Shown: positions 27,097-35,115 of the stretch, piece after piece
Position numbering within the stretch: position 1 is the stretch's first letter
How the letters are laid out: every line of letters starts with the position of its first letter
DNA from: an uncultured Bacteroidales bacterium
GTDB lineage: Bacteria; Bacteroidota; Bacteroidia; Bacteroidales; Paludibacteraceae
Reading direction: 5' to 3'
Assembly: GCA_946187695.1 (NCBI GenBank)
Contig: CAMHSB010000013.1
Coordinates: 1 to 50,249, forward strand
Length of the DNA stretch: 50,249 nucleotides
Made by a program: the position numbers and the translations under genes
The notes under the pieces: generated by a model
The model's input: the letters and a program-made list of their open reading frames with translations, nothing else
Databases searched by the model: none
Told to the model about the DNA's origin: nothing

Positions 27097-27587
27097 CACG
27101 TATCGGTGTGTTAAGCGATACGCACGGCCTGCTGGACAAGCGCGTGCTGGTGCATTTCCAAGATGTAGATGAGATTTGGCATGCCGGCGATATCGGCAGT
27201 TTTGAGTTGCTGCAGACCTTGCGGCAGTTCAAGCCTACCCGTGCCGTATTCGGCAATATGGACTCGGGCGATGTGCGGTACAGTTTGTCGGAGTTTTACC
27301 GCTTTAAGGTCGAGGACGTAAACGTGCTGATGACGCATATAGGCGGTTATCCGGGGCATTATAACCCCTGGCTCATTCCGATGTTCCGCAAAGAGCCGCC
27401 TGATCTGTTTGTCTGCGGTCACAGCCACATCTTGAAGGTGCAGTATGATTCTCAGTTCAAGATGCTGACCATGAACCCGGGTGCTGCCGGCAAACAAGGC
27501 TGGCAACCCTGCCAGACGCTTTTGCGTTTTGCGATCGACGGCCATGAGATCAAGGACCTGGAAGTGATCGAGTTGGAGCGTTTGTAG
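27093..27587 (+). CDS. YfcE/MJ0936-type metallophosphoesterase
   Basis: A 164-residue phosphodiesterase. The metal-binding motifs are GVLSDTHG (DxH), HAGDIGSFE (GD), FGNMDSGD (GNxD), MTHIGGYPG (H) and CGHSHI (GHxH), all conserved. Such enzymes hydrolyse phosphodiesters such as model substrates or cyclic nucleotides; the natural substrate is unknown. Overlap ATGA with the permease gene. Confidence 0.88.
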   Translation: MTRIGVLSDTHGLLDKRVLVHFQDVDEIWHAGDIGSFELLQTLRQFKPTRAVFGNMDSGDVRYSLSEFYRFKVEDVNVLMTHIGGYPGHYNPWLIPMFRKEPPDLFVCGHSHILKVQYDSQFKMLTMNPGAAGKQGWQPCQTLLRFAIDGHEIKDLEVIELERL

Positions 27588-27649
27588 CTAAAAAGTATGC
27601 TTTTGTAAAGTGTATTTTGCAAAATATGTTCAAAAACATAAAAAAAAAT

Positions 27650-27680
27650 TTGCATATATCAAAAAAAAGCAGTACCTTTG
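27650..27680 (+). promoter_or_regulatory. Promoter of the tandem-hairpin RNA
   Basis: TTG (27650-27652) in TTTG, 20-nt spacer beginning CATATATCAA and ending in G, then TACCTTTG (27673-27680). Transcription should begin at about 27684, at the first base of the repeat array. Confidence 0.75.
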
Positions 27681-27682
27681 CA

Positions 27683-27826
27683 GCGGTTTTTAATCAAGGA
27701 CGTTTGAGTCCGAGAAAAATCGCCACATTAGCGGTTTTTAATCAAGGACGTTTGAGTCCGAGAAAAATCGCCACATTAGCGGTTTTTAATCAAGGACGTT
27801 TGAGTCCGAGAAAAATCGCCACATTA
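27683..27826 (+). repeat. Three exact 48-bp tandem repeats, each a hairpin
   Basis: Units at 27683-27730, 27731-27778 and 27779-27826 are identical; a fourth starts (GCGG at 27827) and then diverges. In each unit GCGGTTTTT pairs with AAAAATCGC (9 bp, one G-U) and encloses GGAC/GTCC, leaving the linker CACATTA. No unique spacers separate the units. Confidence 0.95.
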
Positions 27827-28004
27827 GCGGATTTAAGAAAGAGTTCTTACTCCCATAACAAGACCAATCTTTTTTGTACCTTAAATAAACAGACTAATAC
27901 CTTAGAAAAACAGGCGTCGCGATGACGACTGTTTTCGCTTGATTTAAGGAACCTCTTAACTATATTAAATCCCGCCTACTCTTTTGAGGGGCGGGATTTA
28001 TTTT
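27684..28004 (+). ncRNA. Candidate structured non-coding RNA with a tandem-hairpin 5' part
   Basis: A promoter at 27650-27680 and a terminator at 27966-28004 bound a transcript of about 320 nt. The 5' part is the three-hairpin array. The 3' part has CCTTAAAT/ATTTAAGG (27879-27886 with 27942-27949), AAACAG/CTGTTT (27887-27892 with 27929-27934) and CGTC/GACG (27915-27918 with 27924-27927). A frame of 102 codons crosses the array, but its ATG (27617) precedes the predicted transcript start, so it is unlikely to be translated. Confidence 0.65.
27966..28004 (+). terminator. Strong intrinsic terminator of the tandem-hairpin RNA
   Basis: TAAATCCCGCC (27966-27976) pairs with GGCGGGATTTA (27990-28000), 11 bp, followed by TTTT. 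It may also serve the minus-strand peptidase gene ending at 28030. Confidence 0.85.
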
Positions 28005-28005
28005 A

Positions 28006-28033
28006 CTAGATATCTAGATCTCTAGATTGCTAG
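28006..28033. repeat. 8-bp CTAG repeat at the peptidase stop codon
   Basis: CTAG occurs at 28006, 28014, 28022 and 28030, exactly 8 bp apart, with CTAGAT conserved in the first three units. The last copy contains the stop codon of the M3 peptidase. Confidence 0.7.
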
Positions 28034-30180
28034 TTTATCTTCTTAGCTTTAATACCATCTCTTTCGAGCAGGGCATTGATGGTCGGCTCGCCGCCGCGGA
28101 AGCGTTTGTACAGGTCCATTGCTTTCTCTGTACCACCTTTCTCGAGGATGTTCTCGCGGAAACGTTTGGCAACCTTCTTATCGAAGATCGTGCCGTTCTT
28201 CTTCTGTTGTGCGGCTTTGAAGACGGAGAAGGCATCTGCGTCTAAGAGCTCCGACCACTTATAGCTGTAATAGCCGGCTGCGTAACCGCCGCTGAAGATA
28301 TGCGTGAAGGCGCAACACATCTGCGTGCCCGGTACGGTAGGCAGCACTTTGACCTGCTCCATCGCTTTGTCACTGAAACGTGTGACGGACTCCAAGGTAC
28401 CGATGGTCGGATTCACCTCAAAGGGTTGCTCGAGGCTGTGCCATGCCATATCGAGGTAGCCGAAGCTGAGCTGACGTACGCAACTGTAAGCGGCCATGTA
28501 GGTCTGGCTGGCGTGCATCTTATCGAGCAGTGCTTGCGGCAGGGCCTCACCGGTCTTATAATGCTTGGCAAAGGTATCGAGGAACTCTTTCTCGTCGATG
28601 AAGTTCTCATTGAACTGTGAGGGCAGCTCCACGAAGTCACGCGGTACGTTGGTGCCGCTCTGCGCTGCATACTGGCACTTGGTGAGCATACCGTGCAGAC
28701 CATGACCGAACTCATGCAGGAAAGTGCGTACCTCGTCGTAAGTGAAGAGCGCCGGCTTGTCTGCGGTGGGACGCGTGAAATTCATGACGTTGACGATATG
28801 CGGACGATGGTCTTTTTTACCCTTCATATACTGCGGCTGGAAGTCGTTCATCCATGCGCCGCCACGCTTACCGTCCCGCGGATGGAAGTCTGCGTAGTAA
28901 ACCGCCAAGAACTTACCTTTCTCGTCAAACACCTCATAGGCCGTCACCTCGGGGTTATACACCTGAATCTTCTTATTCTCCTTGAATTTCAGGCCATACA
29001 GTTTCTCGGCCAGACCGAAGACACCCTTCTTCACGCTCTCCAGCTCGAAATACGGACGGAGATCGTCGTCAGAGATATCGAATTTCTCTTTCTTGAGTTT
29101 CTTGCTGTAATAACCGAAGTCCCAAGGCTGGAGATGAGCGGCATAGAAACCGTGTGCTTTGGCGTACTCCTCTAATTCCTTCACTTCTTCCAGAGCCGTC
29201 GGCATGTAGGCGTCACGCAACTGATCCAACAGCTTATAGACATTCTCCGGCGTCTCGGCCATGGTCTTGTAGAGCGATTTATCGGCGTAGGTCTTCTTTC
29301 CGAACAGTTTGGCTAATGCCAGACGGGTGTTGACGATCTCGACGATGAGGCCGGTGTTGTCAAACTCACCACCCACGCACTTGGAAGCGTTCGCCATATA
29401 GAGTTCGCGACGGATATCGCGGTTGTCGAGGTCTTGCATGACGGGGATGGTGGTCGTCGGCTTGAGGTTGAGCAACCAGCCCTCTACCCCTTTCTTCTCG
29501 GCGTTGGTGCGGAGCACAGACTTCGTGTCGTCATTCAGACCTGCGAGGAGCGCCTCATCGGTGATGAGCATCGACCAAGCGTTGGTGGCCTTGAGCACGT
29601 TCTGACCGTACTGGAGCGTGAGTTGGCTCAGTTGGGCGCTTAAGGTACGATAGACCTCTTTGTCCTCCGGGCTCAGGTTGGCGCCGTTATTGGCAAACGA
29701 CTCGTAGATATCCTCCAGCAGTTTGTACTGCGCCTTGTTCAGTTTGAGTTTGTCGCGCTGCTCATAGACAGCTTTGATACGTTTGAACAGGCCCTCGTTC
29801 AGACGAATCGTCGAGGAGTACTCCGACATCTTCGGACTCAGCTCCATCTCGATCTGCTGCAGCGTATCGTTGGTCTCGGCGCTGGTGAGGTTATAGAAAC
29901 AACCCGCAACAATGGTGAGCATCTCTCCGGATTGCTCATAGGCCTCGATAGTGTTGGCAAAGGTAGGTGCAGCAGGATTGTTGACGATATCGTCGATCTC
30001 CTTCAGACCTTGTTTCATTGCCTCTTCGAAAGCCGGCATGTAATGCTCCGCATGAATCTCGTTGAACGGATAGGTGCCGTGCGGCGTTTTCCAATTCTTA
30101 TAGTCAAAGAACGGATTGGTGGCAGCCGTTGCTGCCAATACAGTGGTGGCTAAAGCCATGGTTAGAATCGATTTCTTCAT
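28030..30180 (-). CDS. dcp: M3 family peptidyl-dipeptidase
   Basis: A 716-residue zinc metallopeptidase. There is an N-terminal signal-like segment (MKKSILTMALATTVLAATAA), so it is probably periplasmic. The zinc motif HEFGH is at 489-493 (FLHEFGHGLHGML), with the downstream Glu expected in the SQFNENF region. YYADFHPRDGKRGGAWMNDF fits the Dcp/oligopeptidase A group. It releases dipeptides or degrades short peptides. It is the last gene of its unit; its stop lies within a short repeat. Confidence 0.92.
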   Translation of the reverse strand: MKKSILTMALATTVLAATAATNPFFDYKNWKTPHGTYPFNEIHAEHYMPAFEEAMKQGLKEIDDIVNNPAAPTFANTIEAYEQSGEMLTIVAGCFYNLTSAETNDTLQQIEMELSPKMSEYSSTIRLNEGLFKRIKAVYEQRDKLKLNKAQYKLLEDIYESFANNGANLSPEDKEVYRTLSAQLSQLTLQYGQNVLKATNAWSMLITDEALLAGLNDDTKSVLRTNAEKKGVEGWLLNLKPTTTIPVMQDLDNRDIRRELYMANASKCVGGEFDNTGLIVEIVNTRLALAKLFGKKTYADKSLYKTMAETPENVYKLLDQLRDAYMPTALEEVKELEEYAKAHGFYAAHLQPWDFGYYSKKLKKEKFDISDDDLRPYFELESVKKGVFGLAEKLYGLKFKENKKIQVYNPEVTAYEVFDEKGKFLAVYYADFHPRDGKRGGAWMNDFQPQYMKGKKDHRPHIVNVMNFTRPTADKPALFTYDEVRTFLHEFGHGLHGMLTKCQYAAQSGTNVPRDFVELPSQFNENFIDEKEFLDTFAKHYKTGEALPQALLDKMHASQTYMAAYSCVRQLSFGYLDMAWHSLEQPFEVNPTIGTLESVTRFSDKAMEQVKVLPTVPGTQMCCAFTHIFSGGYAAGYYSYKWSELLDADAFSVFKAAQQKKNGTIFDKKVAKRFRENILEKGGTEKAMDLYKRFRGGEPTINALLERDGIKAKKIN

Positions 30181-30206
30181 TTATGATTTCAAATTTATGA
30201 TTTATC
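30179..30206. repeat. Period-7 tandem repeat between the T9SS cargo and peptidase genes
   Basis: Four 7-mers: ATTTATG, ATTTCAA, ATTTATG, ATTTATC. They fill the 21-bp space between the two genes and touch both coding ends. Confidence 0.65.
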
Positions 30207-31458
30207 TTTTTCCGCGAAGCAGGTTGATGTCACCGGAGAGTTGGTACACCCCGATAACAGCCTCGTCGGCGTTCAGTTTCTTCTTGTTGTAGGAGATCTT
30301 GGACATGTACTTGGCGTTCTTGGCGGCATCGGTACCCAACGCGCGCACCACATAGAAATACGCGCCTTCCGCTGCCGGGCGACGACCAATCATGCCGTCC
30401 CATCCTTTGGATGGGTCATCGGACTCATAGACCAACTTGCCCCAGCGGTTATAGACCCATATATGGAACACCGCCAGCGAACGGTAGGCTACGCGGAACT
30501 CATCGTTCTGGCCATCTCCGTTGGGCGTGAACACATTCGGTACCGCCAGATAGGACTCGGCGATTGCAACCGTGGTCTCCATCGAGTCTGCCTCACACAG
30601 GTCGTTGAGCGCCGTACAAACCACGCGGTACGTACCCGGCTCGCTAAAGACATAGCGGATGTCCTGATCGCGGCGCGTCGCCAGATGCTCCGTGGAATGG
30701 TAGATGTCCCATTTGAAGAAGCGTGCGGCAGGAGTCGGATTCGAATAGAAAGCCACTTCCAAGGCACCGCTGTACTCCGAGCCGGTAATCAGTTGCTGAC
30801 TCGTCGGGCGATTGCGCTCGTTCGATTTCTCCCCCTCTTTGCCGCGGGTGGTTGCCAAAGATGTCAGTTGAAAATTCACGGCCTTGATGCTGTCGATCGG
30901 TACGTCCACCTCGACACACGCTGCCGCAAGTCCTAAGGCCGAACGCACGTCCGGATCATAGCAGAGCGTGATAGTGGTCGTGTCATACAAAGCCGGTAAG
31001 ACGATGTTCTTACTCAACTTACCTGTCATCACGGCAGCCGAGTCGGTCCATGCTTCTCCACCCCAGGCGATTGCATTATAAGATAAGGAATACGTGCGCG
31101 CGCGAGAGCTTATATCGCCTTTCGTCACCTTCAGCACCGTGGCATCGCAGCGAGTCTCCAAGCCCAGAACCAGCGTGTCCATGTCCTTGTACAACTGGCA
31201 GCAGAAATGACAACCTTTCGCCGAATAACAGCCCTCATCGGGATAGACCTCGTCCGTGTTGAGCGCCGACCAGGAACCATCATCGCTGTACCAATCGGTA
31301 GGACCATCCGGGCTTTTTAGGTGTATCTCGTCCTTAAAAATAAACAGTGTATCCGTACCTTCGACCACCAGTGTCCATGTGCCTACGCCCTCGATGGGGA
31401 GCGCGTAGGTCACAACGGCCACAAGGGTCAAAAGCAGACTATTTACCAATCGTTTCAT
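30202..31458 (-). CDS. Secreted protein with gliding-motility-type (T9SS type B) C-terminal domain
   Basis: A 418-residue protein with signal peptide (MKRLVNSLLLTLVAVVTYAL). A central part includes an Ig/PKD-like segment (FSEPGTYRVVCTALND, about 271-287). From about 305 comes the hallmark VPNVFTPNGDGQNDEFRV, then IWVYNRWGKLVYES, GWDGMIGRR and GAYFYVVRA, defining the type B sorting domain of T9SS cargo. The protein ends with SGDINLLRGKR. Its surface function is unknown. The stop codon of this gene is encoded by a 7-bp repeat unit. It overlaps serA by 4 nt. Confidence 0.9.
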   Translation of the reverse strand: MKRLVNSLLLTLVAVVTYALPIEGVGTWTLVVEGTDTLFIFKDEIHLKSPDGPTDWYSDDGSWSALNTDEVYPDEGCYSAKGCHFCCQLYKDMDTLVLGLETRCDATVLKVTKGDISSRARTYSLSYNAIAWGGEAWTDSAAVMTGKLSKNIVLPALYDTTTITLCYDPDVRSALGLAAACVEVDVPIDSIKAVNFQLTSLATTRGKEGEKSNERNRPTSQQLITGSEYSGALEVAFYSNPTPAARFFKWDIYHSTEHLATRRDQDIRYVFSEPGTYRVVCTALNDLCEADSMETTVAIAESYLAVPNVFTPNGDGQNDEFRVAYRSLAVFHIWVYNRWGKLVYESDDPSKGWDGMIGRRPAAEGAYFYVVRALGTDAAKNAKYMSKISYNKKKLNADEAVIGVYQLSGDINLLRGKR

Positions 31459-32378
31459 TTATTTACCTGGAAACGGGTATTGCCGTTTTGGATGAAGTCC
31501 ACGATCTGTTTGGCAGCCGCGATACCGGCTTTGATATTGGCTTCCGCTGTCTGTGCACCCATCTTCTTCGGAGTTGCGAAGTAGCGTCCCTCGAAGAGTG
31601 TGCGGAACTTCGCATCCGCGACAGGCATAATATCCGTCATGTACTTAAGGTCGGCACGCTCTTGCATGAGAGCGATCAGACCCTCTTCGTCGATTACCTC
31701 TTTGCGGGCGGTGTTGACGAGGATACCACCCTTCGGCATGAGGTTGACGAGGTCGTGGTTGATGCTGTTCTTGGTCTCTGCGGTGGCAGGGATATGCAGA
31801 CTTACGACGTCGCAGGTCTTGTACAACTCCTCTGCGCTATGCAGCGGCTTGACGTTAGCGGCTACCATCGCCTCATCGGGGCAGTACGCATCGTACGCAT
31901 AGACCTCCATACCGAAGCCCTGTGCGATGCGGGCAACGTTACGGCCCACATTACCGAAGGCATGGATACCGAGTTTCTTGCCCTTGAGTTCGGTGCCCGA
32001 CGTGCCGTTATACATGTTACGTACGGCATAGACCATCAGACCGAGTGCCAACTCAGCCACCGCATTACTGTTCTGACCCGGGGTGTTCATCGCTACCACT
32101 TTGTGGGCGGTAGCGGCCTCGAGGTCGATGTTATCGTAGCCGGCGCCGGCACGAACGACGATCTTGAGCTGTTTGGCAGCGTCCAAGACAGCCGCATCGA
32201 CAATATCTGAACGGATAATGAGGGCATCTGCATCAGCGACAGCCTCCAAGAGTTGGGCTTTGTCCGTATATTTTTCGAGCAGCGCCAGTTCATAACCTGC
32301 GCCCTCTACCACTTCACGAATGCCGTCTACGGCTACTTTCGCGAACGGTTTTTCTGTTGCAACTAAAATTTTAGCCAT
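31455..32378 (-). CDS. serA: D-3-phosphoglycerate dehydrogenase (type III, Lys-containing)
   Basis: A 307-residue short-form enzyme without ACT domain. It catalyses the first step of serine synthesis. The NAD-binding motif is GIHAFGNVGRNVA (137-149); the substrate Arg is in NTARKEV (225). The usual catalytic His motif (PHxGxxT) reads TPKKMGAQTAEAN, so Lys271/272 replaces His. This is the type III arrangement known from Entamoeba and Bacteroides. It lies 2 nt after serC. Confidence 0.93.
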   Translation of the reverse strand: MAKILVATEKPFAKVAVDGIREVVEGAGYELALLEKYTDKAQLLEAVADADALIIRSDIVDAAVLDAAKQLKIVVRAGAGYDNIDLEAATAHKVVAMNTPGQNSNAVAELALGLMVYAVRNMYNGTSGTELKGKKLGIHAFGNVGRNVARIAQGFGMEVYAYDAYCPDEAMVAANVKPLHSAEELYKTCDVVSLHIPATAETKNSINHDLVNLMPKGGILVNTARKEVIDEEGLIALMQERADLKYMTDIMPVADAKFRTLFEGRYFATPKKMGAQTAEANIKAGIAAAKQIVDFIQNGNTRFQVNK

Positions 32379-32380
32379 AA

Positions 32381-33460
32381 TTAATGTAATTTCTCGTATT
32401 CCTTAATACAATCTACCAATGCCTGAACGCCTTCGAGGTCCATCGCGTTGTAGCAGGAAGCGCGGAAACCGCCTACGAGACGGTGACCCTTGATACCTAC
32501 CATGCCGCACTCGGTAGCGAACTTGAAGAAGTCATCCTGCAAGTCAGCGTACTCCGGTTTGAAGACGAAGCAGATGTTCATGCGGCTGCGATCCTCTTTC
32601 TTGGAGATGGTCGGCATGAAGAGTTTCGACTCGTCAAGGCACTTATAGAGCAGGTCTGCTTTCGCTTTGTTGCGCTCCTCGATCCACTTCACACCACCGT
32701 GTGCTTTGAGCCAACGGAGCGTGAGAACAGCCGTATAAACAGGCAGTACAGGAGGCGTATTGAACATCGAGCCGTTGTCGATATGCGTCTGGTAATTGAG
32801 CATCGTCGGGATATAACGGCTGACCTTACCGAGACACGACTCTTTGATAATGACGAAGGTCACACCTGCCGGCGCGAGGTTCTTCTGTGCACCACCGTAG
32901 ATGATGTCGTACTGGCTCACGTCGATCGGACGGCTGAGGATATCCGAACTCATATCGGCTACCAAACCTACTTTGCCTTTCTTGCGGTAGATCTCAGCGA
33001 GTTTGTCGTCGTTGATCTCGGTACCGAAGATAGTGTTGTTGGTCGTGATGTGGAAGTAGTCGGCATCTTGCGGGATCTCGAAGTCCATCGGGATCGAATC
33101 CGTGCTGGCTGCTACCTCAACGGCCTCACCGAAGCCTTTGGCTTCCTTGAGCGCTTTCTTCGACCATACACCGGTGTTCAGGTAAGCGGCTTTGTGCTCC
33201 AGCAGGTTAAACGGCACCATGCAGAACTGCAAGCTGGCACCACCGCCGAGGAAGAGTACGCGATAACCCTCCGGGATATTGAGCAGCTCTTTCATCAGGG
33301 CTTCCGCTTCGTCCATGACGGGTTGGAAATACTTCGCACGGTGGGAGATCTCCAAAATAGAAAGACCCTGCCCCTCGAACTCCATTACAGCATCTGCTGT
33401 TTGTTTGATTACTTCTTGCGGGAGAATACTCGGACCCGCGTTAAAATTGTACTTTTTCAT
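32381..33460 (-). CDS. serC: Phosphoserine aminotransferase
   Basis: A 359-residue PLP enzyme, second step of serine synthesis. [17 protein letters not shown] and [10 protein letters not shown] begin the protein; [16 protein letters not shown] is near 72; the PLP lysine is Lys193 in [24 protein letters not shown] and [14 protein letters not shown] are near the end. It is cotranscribed with serA. No serB is in the window. Confidence 0.95.
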   Translation of the reverse strand: MKKYNFNAGPSILPQEVIKQTADAVMEFEGQGLSILEISHRAKYFQPVMDEAEALMKELLNIPEGYRVLFLGGGASLQFCMVPFNLLEHKAAYLNTGVWSKKALKEAKGFGEAVEVAASTDSIPMDFEIPQDADYFHITTNNTIFGTEINDDKLAEIYRKKGKVGLVADMSSDILSRPIDVSQYDIIYGGAQKNLAPAGVTFVIIKESCLGKVSRYIPTMLNYQTHIDNGSMFNTPPVLPVYTAVLTLRWLKAHGGVKWIEERNKAKADLLYKCLDESKLFMPTISKKEDRSRMNICFVFKPEYADLQDDFFKFATECGMVGIKGHRLVGGFRASCYNAMDLEGVQALVDCIKEYEKLH

Positions 33461-33462
33461 GC

Positions 33463-35103
33463 TTATTTAAGTGTAAAATATTTATTGTTCCAAGCTGTTT
33501 TACGAACGTACGGCAAGGTGATGATACCCTCTTTGGGCTTCATGCCTGCCATGTGCAATGCCAAGGCTACCGCAGCGATCTCGTCCTCTGCTTTTGCAGC
33601 GGGTTTAGCGGCAGGCATCGGAGCTGCCTGCGCGTGCCCTGCTTTGGCGCGACGCTCCTCGAGGTCTTTTAAGAACTGCTCTTTGGCCAAGCCGGACTTG
33701 TACTCACGGTACTGCTTGTCGTGCATCGCGAACTCAAAGAGTTCCTCATCGTCCTGACCGCGATCCCAACCGAGCTCTTTCATCTCCTTGATATACTGCG
33801 GCAGCACATCCGGATAGAGTTTCTGCGGGTCGTCGGTATAGAACTCGTACCCTTTCTCTTTGGCCAGTTCAATGATCTCCGGTGCCAACTCACCCGGCAA
33901 CTTACCACTCTTACCGAGGATCATGCCCCACATCGCGGGATCCATGCGCGTGAAGTCTTTCTCACCCATCGAACGGCTGAAGAGGTTCATCAAGGCCGCG
34001 TTCTTCACGTACTGGCTGAACGGCGTTACCAGACACGGTGTACCGAGCATCGGCCATATACGTTGTACCTCGTCGAAGAGTTGCACGAGCAGTTCATCTT
34101 CGCTCAGTTCTTTCTCGCCTTTCTTCTTGAGGTTGGCATTGATCACTGCATGCATGCCCTTGAGGTCAGCCATCAGACTTCCCATCATACCGCCCGGCAG
34201 ACCACAGCCTACCAGCAGACTCGTCATCAACGCGTTCTTCGGGTCAATCCAGTAGCCTAAGAAATCATCGATGAACTCCTGCGTCAGGCTCCGTGCCTCC
34301 ATATAGGCCTTCATATTGATGTCTTTCACACGGAACCCTGCGTCCTTCAACATCGCCTGGATGGTGATCACGTCCGGATGAACCTTACCCCAACTCAGCG
34401 GCTCCATCGCTACGTCCAGCACGTCACCACCGGCTTTGGCTACCTCGAGCATCGAAGCCACACTGAAGCCCGGGCCTGTATGACCGTGGTACTGGATGAT
34501 GATATCGGGATGTTTCTCTTTGATGGCTGCTACGATGACACCCAACATATGTGGACGACCGATACCGGCCATGTCTTTCAAACAGATCTCCTGTGCCCCG
34601 CCTTCGATCAGCTGCTCCGCGAGGTTGATGTAATACTCCGCCGTGTGCACTTTCGAATAGGTGATACACATCGTAGCCTGCGCGGTCATGCCGGCTTTCT
34701 TGGCCCATTTGATGGACGGGATGATATTTCGCGGATCGTTCAGACCGCAGAAGATACGGGTAATATCCGTACCCTGCGCGTGCTTCACTTTGTACATCAG
34801 TTGACGTACATCCGCCGGCACGGGGTTCATACGCAACGCGTTCAGACCACGATCGAGCATGTGAGTCTTAATCCCCGCCTCGTTGAACGGCTTACAGAAC
34901 GTACGAACGGCTTGGTTCGGGTTCTCGCCGTAGAGGAGGTTCACTTGCTCCGACGCACCGCCGTTGGTCTCTACGCGATCGAAGCAGCCCATGTCGATGA
35001 TCACCGGCGCGATACGCGCTAACTGATCCTTACGTGGCACGTACTTTCCGCTACTCTGCCACATGTCACGATAGACAAGGGAGAATTGAATTTCTTTCTT
35101 CAT
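33463..35103 (-). CDS. Carboxyltransferase (oxaloacetate decarboxylase alpha / pyruvate carboxylase subunit B type) with OadG-like tail
   Basis: A 546-residue protein. An HMGL-like TIM barrel has RDMWQSS (12-18, metal Asp), VETNGGAS, the carbamoylated-Lys candidate Lys176 in ICLKDMAG, and the metal motif HGH (206-208); a PYC_OADA domain follows. There is no biotin-attachment motif (MKM). Instead an Ala/Pro linker leads to a 43-residue tail ([28 protein letters not shown]) that resembles the C-terminus of sodium-pump gamma (OadG-type) subunits. It probably transfers CO2 to or from biotin on another protein; the substrate is not certain. It lies 2 nt before serC. Confidence 0.85.
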   Translation of the reverse strand: MKKEIQFSLVYRDMWQSSGKYVPRKDQLARIAPVIIDMGCFDRVETNGGASEQVNLLYGENPNQAVRTFCKPFNEAGIKTHMLDRGLNALRMNPVPADVRQLMYKVKHAQGTDITRIFCGLNDPRNIIPSIKWAKKAGMTAQATMCITYSKVHTAEYYINLAEQLIEGGAQEICLKDMAGIGRPHMLGVIVAAIKEKHPDIIIQYHGHTGPGFSVASMLEVAKAGGDVLDVAMEPLSWGKVHPDVITIQAMLKDAGFRVKDINMKAYMEARSLTQEFIDDFLGYWIDPKNALMTSLLVGCGLPGGMMGSLMADLKGMHAVINANLKKKGEKELSEDELLVQLFDEVQRIWPMLGTPCLVTPFSQYVKNAALMNLFSRSMGEKDFTRMDPAMWGMILGKSGKLPGELAPEIIELAKEKGYEFYTDDPQKLYPDVLPQYIKEMKELGWDRGQDDEELFEFAMHDKQYREYKSGLAKEQFLKDLEERRAKAGHAQAAPMPAAKPAAKAEDEIAAVALALHMAGMKPKEGIITLPYVRKTAWNNKYFTLK

Positions 35104-35115
35104 ATAATTGTTTCT

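Noticed and set aside
27683..27826. CRISPR array
   Set aside because: The 48-bp units are adjacent with no unique spacers, and no cas gene is near.
27617..27925. A 102-codon frame with a 16-residue repeat across the 48-bp array
   Set aside because: Its ATG lies before the predicted transcript start. The 48-bp period is a multiple of three, so the frame stays open by chance.
27683..28004. Type III toxin-antitoxin RNA (ToxI-like repeats)
   Set aside because: Repeats followed by a terminator fit, but no ToxN-like gene follows; the next gene is a peptidase on the other strand.
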